A DNA stretch of 5,158 nucleotides, from NCBI GenBank assembly GCA_934338765.1, contig CAKRHL010000168.1:1-5158 (forward strand). The letters are read 5' to 3'. The position numbers and the translations under genes are program-made. The notes under the pieces were generated by a model. It saw nothing but the letters and a program-made list of their open reading frames with translations. It was not told the origin of the DNA and made no database searches. This DNA is from an uncultured Lachnospiraceae bacterium. GTDB taxonomy: Bacteria; Bacillota; Clostridia; Lachnospirales; Lachnospiraceae. Numbering within the stretch: the stretch's first letter is position 1; each line of letters starts with the position of its first letter. Positions 1 to 5,098 of the stretch are shown here, piece by piece.

Positions 1-575
1 CCTATCTTTCCCTCCACTGTGCCATCCTCCTCCAAATGCCCCAATACAATAGCATGGTATTTCCGGGTAATGGAATGTTCCTTTAGCTGCTGTGCGATAC
101 ATTGATGTGCCTGATCATTTTTGCAGGCAACGATCACGCCTGTCGTGTCCTGATCGATCCGATGCACAATTCCCGGCCGCATCACACCGTTAATCCCGGA
201 TAGTGAGTCCTTACAATGATACATCAGTCCATTCACGATGGTACCGGTATAATGTCCCGGAGCCGGATGAACCACCATTTGTTTCGGTTTATTGATCACG
301 ATAACATCATCATCTTCATATAAAATATCTAAAGGAATATTCTCGGGTTCAATCTGCGGTTCTGTCAATGCCGGCACCTCAAAGGTAATATGATCGCCGT
401 TTACGACCTTATAGCTTGCCTTAGATGGCTTGTCATTTACCTGTACACAGCCATTCTTTATATTCTTCTGTAAAAAAGAACGTGAATACTCCGAAAGCTT
501 CCCGGATAAAAAAGCGTCAAGCCGGCTTCCTTCCTCCTCAGAAGCTGCAATAAATTCAATCTTTTCTTCTGCCAT
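1..575 (-). CDS. rluD: RluA/RluD-family pseudouridine synthase (3' end outside window)
   Basis: The first 191 codons of a protein usually about 300 residues long are visible; the frame is open to the left edge. Family members isomerise uridines in 23S rRNA; E. coli RluD acts on helix 69. The N-terminal S4 RNA-binding domain covers about 16-66 (GSRLDAFLSGKL, SRSFLQKNIKNGCVQVND). The synthase domain starts near 84 with LYEDDDVIVINKP (85-97) and MVVHPAPGH (100-108). The catalytic loop is GIVHRIDQDTTGV (135-147), with D141 as the catalytic aspartate. The start ATG at 575 has GGAGG at 582-586, inside the lspA 3' end, and the genes overlap by 20 nt, so translation is likely coupled. The Bacillus subtilis counterpart next to lspA is ylyB; the exact target uridine cannot be inferred from sequence. 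Confidence 0.95.
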   Translation of the reverse strand, partial: MAEEKIEFIAASEEEGSRLDAFLSGKLSEYSRSFLQKNIKNGCVQVNDKPSKASYKVVNGDHITFEVPALTEPQIEPENIPLDILYEDDDVIVINKPKQMVVHPAPGHYTGTIVNGLMYHCKDSLSGINGVMRPGIVHRIDQDTTGVIVACKNDQAHQCIAQQLKEHSITRKYHAIVLGHLEEDGTVEGKI

Positions 576-1053
576 AATATACCTCCAGGTCACCCTCTCC
601 ATAAACAAAGCCGATCAAAACAGCTAAGACAATGGCTGAAATCACCACATAACAGTCCGCAACATTAAAGATTGGAAAGTCTATCAGCTTTGCATAAAGA
701 AAATCTATAACATAGCCATGAACCAATCTGTCATACATATTGCCGACAGCACCGGCCGCCAGCATAATACTAAAAAATCGTATCGGCAGGTAATGACGGG
801 AATCCGGCGTTTTTGCAAATACGTACAAGATCATGACAAGGATCACTGCTGTTAACAAAACCAAAAAAATCTGTTTATTTTGCAATATCCCGAATGCTGC
901 TCCATAGTTTTTCAAATATTGAAGCACAAACATGTCTCCGATCACTTTTTTTGCTTCATGCCCCTGCAGGCATGTATCTGCCACATATTTTGTCCACTGG
1001 TCAAATCCAAATAATAGAATAAACAGTAAAATACCCTTTATATATTTTTTCAT
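556..1053 (-). CDS. lspA: Lipoprotein signal peptidase (signal peptidase II)
   Basis: LspA is the membrane aspartyl protease that removes signal peptides from diacylglyceryl-modified prolipoproteins. The 165 residues give the expected four membrane segments, at about 5-24, 61-80, 92-108 and 134-152. Conserved blocks are FDQWTK (17-22), KNYGAAFGI (48-56), GAVGNMYDR (101-109), VIDF (115-118) and FNVAD (129-133). By comparison with the solved Pseudomonas enzyme, D117 in VIDF and D133 in FNVAD are the catalytic pair, and N130, N105 and R109 are active-site or lipid-contact residues, so the enzyme looks intact. The hydrophilic C-terminal tail (GEGDLEVYYGRRKD) is cytoplasmic by topology. The stop overlaps the next gene by 20 nt, the familiar lspA-rluD (ylyB) pairing. 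Expression probably needs readthrough of the terminator just upstream or a promoter inside divIVA. Confidence 0.97.
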   Translation of the reverse strand: MKKYIKGILLFILLFGFDQWTKYVADTCLQGHEAKKVIGDMFVLQYLKNYGAAFGILQNKQIFLVLLTAVILVMILYVFAKTPDSRHYLPIRFFSIMLAAGAVGNMYDRLVHGYVIDFLYAKLIDFPIFNVADCYVVISAIVLAVLIGFVYGEGDLEVYYGRRKD

Positions 1054-1062
1054 TGCAGATTA

Positions 1063-1071
1063 TCTCCTTCC
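1063..1071 (-). promoter_or_regulatory. Shine-Dalgarno of lspA abutting the terminator U-tract
   Basis: GGAAGGAGA lies 9 nt before the lspA ATG at 1053. Its first base follows immediately after the last T of the terminator run. No room remains for a separate promoter and 5' leader downstream of the terminator, so lspA mRNA should contain the hairpin or part of it. Confidence 0.85.
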
Positions 1072-1114
1072 AAAAAAACTGCCAAACCAAAGCTGACTGC
1101 GTCTGGTCTGGCAG
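1072..1114 (-). terminator. Rho-independent terminator between divIVA and lspA
   Basis: Read on the minus strand, the stem CTGCCAGACCA (1114-1104) pairs with TGGTTTGGCAG (1089-1079) over 11 bp with a single G-U wobble. The loop is 14 nt, and seven T residues (1078-1072) follow the stem directly. On the plus strand the stem is followed by TAATAATATC rather than a T-run, so termination is predicted for the minus strand only. It lies 40 nt past the divIVA stop and should end the yggS-divIVA transcript, at least in part. Confidence 0.88.
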
Positions 1115-1124
1115 TAATAATATC

Positions 1125-1140
1125 ATCAATCTCTATTGAT
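1125..1140. repeat. Small inverted repeat ATCAAT-CTCT-ATTGAT
   Basis: This is a perfect 6-bp inverted repeat with a 4-nt spacer, between the divIVA stop and the terminator hairpin. It is AT-rich and short, so it may be chance, a weak stem preceding the terminator, or a small protein-binding palindrome. Nothing nearby distinguishes these. Confidence 0.3.
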
Positions 1141-1154
1141 TCCCTTTTTGTATA

Positions 1155-3458
1155 TTAGTCCTCTTCTGCATTAATCATGGTAAACGGACTAACATTCTTG
1201 TCCTCTGTCTTTGTCTCTGCCGCAGGTACCTCCGGTTTGGTTACCGCAAACTCGTCATCGGCTGCAGGGACATTGTCAAACTCACTCGGAGCTGTAAACA
1301 GCTCTCCCGGTGCCTGAGGAATCGTTCCATTGGCTGTAGGATCTACACCGCTGATCCCTCCCGCAAACGCATCCTCTGTCTCCTTTTCCTTATCTGTTGC
1401 AGGATCAGGAATAGAGTATGTCATGTTGTCTGCGGATCCAAAATAAGTTTCATTGGTCACATAGGTTTCTGCATCATATGTCTCCTGAACCGTAGGAATC
1501 TCATCTGTGGTTGTCTTTTTTTCTGCATCAAGAACCGCCATCGCCTCTGCTGCAATAGCATCAAGATCTGCACTTACATCAGACTCTGTGGTAACATCGT
1601 TCTCTTCCTTTTGGTGGGCATCCAACTTACTAAAGTCCGGCATCGGTACTGCATGAGGAATTACCGGCTCCTCTCCTGCTACACTTTCTGCTGCATCCAG
1701 TTTGCTGAAATCAGGCATTGGTATCTCATGAACCGGTTTCTCCGGTTCTGACTCAGCCACATCCTCCACAGGCTCTGCCTGAATCTGTGATGTCTCTCCA
1801 GCAGCCGGTACCGGATCCGGAATGGAATATGTCATATTGTCTGCAGATCCAAAATATGTCTCGTTTGTCACATAAGTCTCTGCATCGTATGTTTCCTGAA
1901 CGGTTGGTAACTCATCTGTTGTAGTCGGTGGAATCTCCTTTGTCTCCTCCTGGGACAATGCAGGACTCTCCTCAGCCTTTTCCTCTGTTACCACAGACTT
2001 CTCAGAAGAAACAGCTGCTTCTGCTGTCTGCTCTGCCGGCTCATCTTTCTTGACCTGAACAAAGTCATCATAAGAAGTACCGAGCATGCTGTTGACCGCT
2101 GTAAACGGATCCTCAGAAGACTCCTGCTTCATCTCCTTTAATGCCTCATTGGCAATAGAATCAATTTCATCCAGCTTGGACTTAATATCATCCGCTGCTG
2201 TCTCTGTTTCTGTCGCATTTTCCTCAGGTGCTGTATAGGCCACAGCTTCCTCCGCAGATACATGAATTCCTGTCGCAATATCCTCTGTAGAAGGAGTATC
2301 AATGTCTAAGGATAACTTATCCTCTGCTTCCTTTGCAGGCTCCTCGGAAGACTCTGCAGAAAGTCCCTCTGCAAGAATATCCTCCTCTTCCTCTTTGGAC
2401 TCCTCTCTCTCCGGAGCAGTATCTTCAACAGGAATATCTAATTCCTTCGTATGCTCCTCCATATCATCTACGCTTTTCTTTGCTGCAGCCTGCTCCTCAA
2501 CCATCTTTACCTGCTGTGATTCCAGAAGTTCTTCCAGACCGGTGGTATTTAACTTTTCTTCCTCCTTGTCAAGCTGCTCCAACTGCAGATTCAGCAGATC
2601 CTTAAACTGCTGTTTATAATTGTCATAGCTTCCCATGAGCTTCCGCACGATATCTGTCAGCTCAGACAACTGCTTGCCTGACTCTGCCAGCTTCTCCTCT
2701 GTCTTTTCACGGGTATCTTTGATCACTTCCTCTGCGGAAGCTTTTGTATCTGCCATAATACGATCTGCACGCTCATTGGCATTATACATGATATTGTCTG
2801 CTTTTTTCTCTGCCTCGGACACCAGATCATCTGCTTTTCTCTGAGACTCTCTTTCCAGACGGTCCGCTTTCTCCTGTGCCTCGTTTGTTACCTTATCAGC
2901 CTTTTTCTCTGCCTCTCTGGTTACAGTTTTTGCCTTTTCTTCCGCCTCTCTTGTTACCTTTTCCGCATTTCTCTCAGACTCTTTGGTCAATGTTTCTGCT
3001 TTCTCCTCAGACTCCTTCCTCAATGCAGCGGCTGTCTCCTCGGACTCTTTCTTTAATGCTGCTGCTCTTTCCTCGGACTCTCTGGTCAGCTTGTTAGCCT
3101 TTTCCTGTGCATCTGCCACAAGACCATCTGCACGGGACTTTGCCTCACGAAGCATTACCTCAGCCTTGGCTCTGGACTCCTTCTCAACCTGAGCTGCCGC
3201 AGTCTTGGATGTCTCCAGTGTCTCGGATGCAGTCTGCTCAGCAAGTACCAGTGTCTTCTGCAGTGTCCCCTCCATCTGCTTGTAATACTGGATACCCTCA
3301 CTCAGCGTCGTGATCTTCTTTTTGAGATCGCTGTTCTCCTTATAAAGCTGTTCATAACTGGCCTGAATCGATTCAATAAAATCATCTGTCTCCTTTTTGT
3401 TGTATCCACCCATCGTGGATTTCAATACATGATTCTGAATGTCAATCGGTGTAAGCAT
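1155..3458 (-). CDS. divIVA: Very large DivIVA-domain protein with hendecad coiled coil and acidic repeat tail
   Basis: DivIVA proteins assemble on negatively curved membranes at poles and septa and recruit partners. Residues 1-60 match the N-terminal lipid-binding domain and first coiled coil: MLTPIDIQNHVLK, then GGYNKKETDDFIESI and YEQLYKENSDLKKKI. Residues 94-258 are 15 perfect-phase 11-residue repeats. Residues 262-305 (DIVRKLMGSYDNYKQQFKDL and onward) resemble the C-terminal helix where ordinary DivIVA proteins end. From about 306-345 on the chain is acidic and low-complexity, with repeated short motifs: a 38-residue element (512-549, 649-686), PMPDFSKLDA (580-589, 605-614) and D-[IL]-D-x-IA-x-EA helices (near 432-440 and 632-640). 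No signal peptide or membrane segment is seen. At 767 residues it is far longer than B. subtilis DivIVA (164) or mycobacterial Wag31 (260). The start has AGAGGAGGG at 3467-3475, 8 nt away. The position after sepF-yggT supports a divisome or pole role. The tail's function is unknown. Confidence 0.93.
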   Translation of the reverse strand: MLTPIDIQNHVLKSTMGGYNKKETDDFIESIQASYEQLYKENSDLKKKITTLSEGIQYYKQMEGTLQKTLVLAEQTASETLETSKTAAAQVEKESRAKAEVMLREAKSRADGLVADAQEKANKLTRESEERAAALKKESEETAAALRKESEEKAETLTKESERNAEKVTREAEEKAKTVTREAEKKADKVTNEAQEKADRLERESQRKADDLVSEAEKKADNIMYNANERADRIMADTKASAEEVIKDTREKTEEKLAESGKQLSELTDIVRKLMGSYDNYKQQFKDLLNLQLEQLDKEEEKLNTTGLEELLESQQVKMVEEQAAAKKSVDDMEEHTKELDIPVEDTAPEREESKEEEEDILAEGLSAESSEEPAKEAEDKLSLDIDTPSTEDIATGIHVSAEEAVAYTAPEENATETETAADDIKSKLDEIDSIANEALKEMKQESSEDPFTAVNSMLGTSYDDFVQVKKDEPAEQTAEAAVSSEKSVVTEEKAEESPALSQEETKEIPPTTTDELPTVQETYDAETYVTNETYFGSADNMTYSIPDPVPAAGETSQIQAEPVEDVAESEPEKPVHEIPMPDFSKLDAAESVAGEEPVIPHAVPMPDFSKLDAHQKEENDVTTESDVSADLDAIAAEAMAVLDAEKKTTTDEIPTVQETYDAETYVTNETYFGSADNMTYSIPDPATDKEKETEDAFAGGISGVDPTANGTIPQAPGELFTAPSEFDNVPAADDEFAVTKPEVPAAETKTEDKNVSPFTMINAEED
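1401..1514 (-). repeat. Tail repeat B, copy 2 (38 codons, DivIVA residues 649-686)
   Basis: This is the second copy of the TTTDE[LI]PTVQET...YSIPDP element, 411 nt (137 codons) downstream of copy 1. The 20 base differences from copy 1 fall in 19 codons. Eighteen are single synonymous changes, and two lie in the one codon that changes amino acid (TTA Leu to ATT Ile). Confidence 0.93.
1617..1655 (-). repeat. Tail repeat A, copy 2 (HAVPMPDFSKLDA, DivIVA 602-614)
   Basis: This is the second occurrence of the PMPDFSKLDA motif. The exact core PMPDFSKLDA (10 residues) is shared with copy 1, while the linker between copies (AESVAGEEPVIP) shows no similarity to the motif. Confidence 0.85.
1692..1730 (-). 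repeat. Tail repeat A, copy 1 (HEIPMPDFSKLDA, DivIVA 577-589)
   Basis: This is a 13-residue motif in the acidic tail. The second copy, 25 residues on, reads HAVPMPDFSKLDA, so 11 of 13 residues are identical. Both copies lie between the two copies of repeat B. The proline-bounded hydrophobic/aromatic core looks like a short linear motif in otherwise disordered sequence; no function is recognised. Confidence 0.85.
1812..1925 (-). repeat. Tail repeat B, copy 1 (38 codons, DivIVA residues 512-549)
   Basis: This segment runs from TTTDELPTVQET through the ETY/NETY/MTY series to YSIPDP. It matches copy 2 (1401-1514) at 37 of 38 residues, with only Leu517/Ile654 different, and at 94 of 114 bases. 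It holds four 'TY' steps spaced through the motif (ETY, ETY, NETYF, MTY). The flanking residues on either side are unrelated, so the boundaries are sharp. Confidence 0.93.
2685..3179 (-). repeat. 15 tandem 33-nt units encoding an 11-residue (hendecad) coiled-coil array
   Basis: DivIVA residues 94-258 divide without gaps into 15 units of 11 residues, for example ESEERAAALKK, ESEETAAALRK, EAEEKAKTVTR and EAQEKADRLER. Across units, position 1 is acidic in 14/15, position 2 is Ser/Ala/Thr in 15/15, position 6 is Ala in 14/15, and position 9 is Leu/Val/Ile in 13/15. Residues 83-93 (TSKTAAAQVEK) look like a further, more diverged unit. An 11-residue period equals three helical turns, so this should form a long straight or slightly right-handed coiled coil of about 25 nm (165 residues at 0.15 nm each). 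An extended amphipathic membrane-surface helix is the alternative. Confidence 0.9.
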
Positions 3459-3480
3459 AACAATTTCCCTCCTCTGAAAT

Positions 3481-3756
3481 TTATAAAATGTTCATAATGC
3501 GGGAACAAAGTCCCTGTAAATAAGTCAGTATCACTATCAAAAAATACGGACATAGATCAAACTTTGCAGTACGTAATATGGAGTGCTTTATCAGCCACTG
3601 CATGGGATACCACATGGGTGTCATCAATACCGCCAGAAATCTGACGATGCGATCTCCAAGCGGAAATACAACGATCAGACTCCTCAACAGATACAGCAGA
3701 ACGATCACATCCAAGACAATGAAAAAACATTGAAAGGTATATATTATCAACTGCAT
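3481..3756 (-). CDS. yggT: YggT/YlmG family small membrane protein
   Basis: This 91-residue protein has two hydrophobic segments, about residues 4-33 and 67-87, separated by an amphipathic stretch. That is the layout of one YggT repeat (Pfam PF02325); proteobacterial members often carry two. Family features visible are LLRSLIVVFP (23-32), a TP..YP signature (46-51), and FDLCP (66-70) just before the second membrane segment, where the family has D-x-SP. The molecular role is not firmly established; members sit in division operons or are linked to membrane or organelle-nucleoid organisation. It starts 3 nt after the sepF stop and ends 22 nt before divIVA, in the conserved sepF-ylmG-divIVA order. 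The familiar ylmH gene that often follows ylmG is absent here. The core signature is weaker than in typical members, so the family call is slightly less certain than for the neighbours. Confidence 0.88.
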   Translation of the reverse strand: MQLIIYTFQCFFIVLDVIVLLYLLRSLIVVFPLGDRIVRFLAVLMTPMWYPMQWLIKHSILRTAKFDLCPYFLIVILTYLQGLCSRIMNIL

Positions 3757-3759
3757 GAT

Positions 3760-4341
3760 CTAGAACTCCTTATTTAATGTCGGAATCCCAAACTCATCAT
3801 CCCTGGACAACTCCAGATAGTCCCCCGAAATATCCACGCTCTCCGGCGAGAATATAAAAATGTATCTGGAAATCTGATGCATTTTGCCTGAAATAGCAAA
3901 TATACAGCCGGAAATAAAGTCCATGATCCTTTGAGCCTCCATAATGTCAATTCCCTCAAGATTTACTACAACGGCTCGTCCCTGCAAAAGCATCTCGCAA
4001 GCGTCTGTGGAATCCCCAAAATTCTTTGGCTTGCAGATACATACCTCCAGCCCTCTGGCTGTAGTACGGATCGGTACCACTTTATTAGATGCTGTTCTCA
4101 CAGAAGTACGTTTCGGCTCCGGTGCCGGCTGCTGTGGTTCCGGCTCGTCCTCCTCATAGGAAGCTCTGCGGCCGCTTCTGCGCTCAGAACGTCTCTGACG
4201 TCTTTCCTCCTCTGCCAGAAGACTTCTCTCCTCAGCCTCATCGATATCGTCCTCGAAATCATCCTCATAGTAATCATCATCGTAGTCCTCGTCTCCTCCG
4301 AGTCCTAATAATTGTAATAGATTTCCTAATGGATTCGCCAT
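3760..4341 (-). CDS. sepF: Cell division protein SepF
   Basis: SepF tethers FtsZ to the cytoplasmic membrane and bundles its filaments during septum formation. Residues 1-14 (MANPLGNLLQLLGL) match the membrane-binding amphipathic helix. Residues about 17-38 are almost entirely Asp/Glu/Tyr, about 46-59 are Arg-rich, and 62-78 are Pro/Glu-rich; together they form a long charged linker. The SepF (DUF552) core spans about 86-178, with KVVPIRTTARGLEVCICKP, the GRAVVVNLEG strand (121-130), QRIMDFISG (137-145), HQISRYIFIFSP (155-166) and VDISGDYL (169-176). G145 falls where B. subtilis SepF has a glycine needed for dimer or polymer contacts. The length of 193 residues is slightly longer than typical (about 150), owing to the linker. 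The start is fixed by AGGAGGT at 4348-4354, 6 nt upstream. The last codons also hold the yggT ribosome binding site. Confidence 0.97.
   Translation of the reverse strand: MANPLGNLLQLLGLGGDEDYDDDYYEDDFEDDIDEAEERSLLAEEERRQRRSERRSGRRASYEEDEPEPQQPAPEPKRTSVRTASNKVVPIRTTARGLEVCICKPKNFGDSTDACEMLLQGRAVVVNLEGIDIMEAQRIMDFISGCIFAISGKMHQISRYIFIFSPESVDISGDYLELSRDDEFGIPTLNKEF
3766..3771 (-). promoter_or_regulatory. Shine-Dalgarno of yggT embedded in the sepF 3' end
   Basis: AAGGAG is formed by the Lys191-Glu192 codons of sepF and sits 9 nt before the yggT ATG at 3756. It lies upstream of the sepF stop, so ribosomes finishing sepF pass over the site that starts yggT, which favours translational coupling. 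It also supports the chosen yggT start. Confidence 0.8.
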
Positions 4342-4373
4342 AACTTTACCTCCTGATGCTTTTCACATCTTTT

Positions 4374-5081
4374 TTATTTAATATCGTAATTTCTCTCTCC
4401 GAAAATACCGGTACCAACACGGACATGTGTTGCACCCTCCTCTATGGCAACCTGATAGTCACCTGTCATTCCCATAGAAAGAACACTCATATCAACATTA
4501 TCAATGTTTTTCGCTCCAATGTCAACCGACAATTGCTTTAATTGACGAAAAATACCACGATTTTCTTCCGGATCCTCCACTAATGGTGCAATTGTCATCA
4601 AACCTTTGATATGCAAATGCTCCAGTCCGGATATCTGCTGCACAAGCTCCAGAGTATCCTCAAGCTTCAGACCAAACTTTGACTCCTCCTGAGCCACATT
4701 GACCTCTACCAGAATGTCAGCCTCCGTGTCTCTCTTGACACATTCTTTTTCGATCGCCTCCGCCAGATGAAAGGAATCCACAGAATGGATCAGACAGGCT
4801 CTGTCAATGATATATTTGATCTTGTTGGTCTGCAGATGACCAATAAAATGCCATCGGATATCTTTTGGAAGCACCTCGTATTTTTCTTTTAACTCCTGTG
4901 CTTTATTTTCGCCAAACTCTCTTTTGCCATATTCATAGGCCTCTTCGATCATCTCCACCGGCTTTGTTTTGCTGACAGAGATCAATGTCACCTCTGACGC
5001 ATCCCTCCCCGCCCTCAGACATGCCTGACGTATATTTTCCTCAACAATTTTCAGATTTTCCTTAACCATAACAGTTACCAT
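4374..5081 (-). CDS. yggS: YggS/YlmE family pyridoxal-phosphate homeostasis protein (PLPBP)
   Basis: This 235-residue protein has the usual length of the PLP-binding protein family, a single TIM-barrel-like domain related to the N-terminal domain of alanine racemase. The family binds PLP but has no known catalytic activity; loss disturbs vitamin B6 and amino-acid homeostasis. The PLP lysine is K38 in VSKTKP. Other family signatures are FGENKAQE (56-63), WHFIGHLQTNK (77-87), VNVAQEESKFG (127-137), GLMTIAP (160-166), and LSMGMTGDYQVAI plus RVGTGIFGER (201-230), the phosphate-binding end. The ATG at 5081 is preferred because AGGG of the AGGGAAAGG tract at 5083-5091 is 6 nt away; a second ATG at 5069 (Met5) would be about 13 nt from any purine run. 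The gene lies 17 nt after the upstream stop and 32 nt before sepF, the conserved ylmE-sepF order of Firmicutes. Confidence 0.97.
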   Translation of the reverse strand: MVTVMVKENLKIVEENIRQACLRAGRDASEVTLISVSKTKPVEMIEEAYEYGKREFGENKAQELKEKYEVLPKDIRWHFIGHLQTNKIKYIIDRACLIHSVDSFHLAEAIEKECVKRDTEADILVEVNVAQEESKFGLKLEDTLELVQQISGLEHLHIKGLMTIAPLVEDPEENRGIFRQLKQLSVDIGAKNIDNVDMSVLSMGMTGDYQVAIEEGATHVRVGTGIFGERNYDIK

Positions 5082-5098
5082 GCCTTTCCCTGTAGTAT

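Noticed and set aside
430..627. Plus-strand 65-codon frame across the rluD/lspA junction
   Set aside because: It is antisense to two recognised genes, and the encoded peptide shows no motif.
1115..1165. Possible lspA promoter between the divIVA stop and the terminator (TAATAT, GATATT and TATTAT look-alikes of a -10 box)
   Set aside because: None has a reasonable -35 box about 17 nt upstream, and AT-rich hexamers are expected by chance here. Some would also start transcription inside the terminator hairpin.
2685..3179. CRISPR-like or non-coding tandem repeat suggested by the 33-nt periodicity
   Set aside because: The units are degenerate at DNA level, have no spacers, and are fully explained by the 11-residue coding period in an intact reading frame.
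1718..3313. Several plus-strand open frames of 68-105 codons opposite divIVA
   Set aside because: They are Ser/Pro/Leu-rich antisense shadows of the Glu/Ala/Lys-rich divIVA repeats. They lack convincing ribosome sites and family motifs, and they lie wholly inside a well-supported gene.
3931..4343. Overlapping plus-strand open frames opposite sepF, and minus-strand alternative frames at 3774-3959 and 4098-4280
   Set aside because: The SepF frame shows complete family motifs over this region. The alternatives have low-complexity content produced by the GAC/GAT/CGT codons of the SepF linker.
4342..4373. Terminator or promoter between yggS and sepF
   Set aside because: The 32 nt contain an A-rich run and the sepF Shine-Dalgarno but no stem of useful length and no -35/-10 pair, so the genes appear co-transcribed.
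4356..4541. Plus-strand 61-codon frame at the sepF/yggS boundary
   Set aside because: It is antisense to the conserved C-terminal end of YggS, with no upstream Shine-Dalgarno or recognisable product.
5069..5081. Alternative yggS start at Met5 (5069)
   Set aside because: It would lie about 13 nt from the nearest purine run, while the ATG at 5081 has AGGG at 6 nt.
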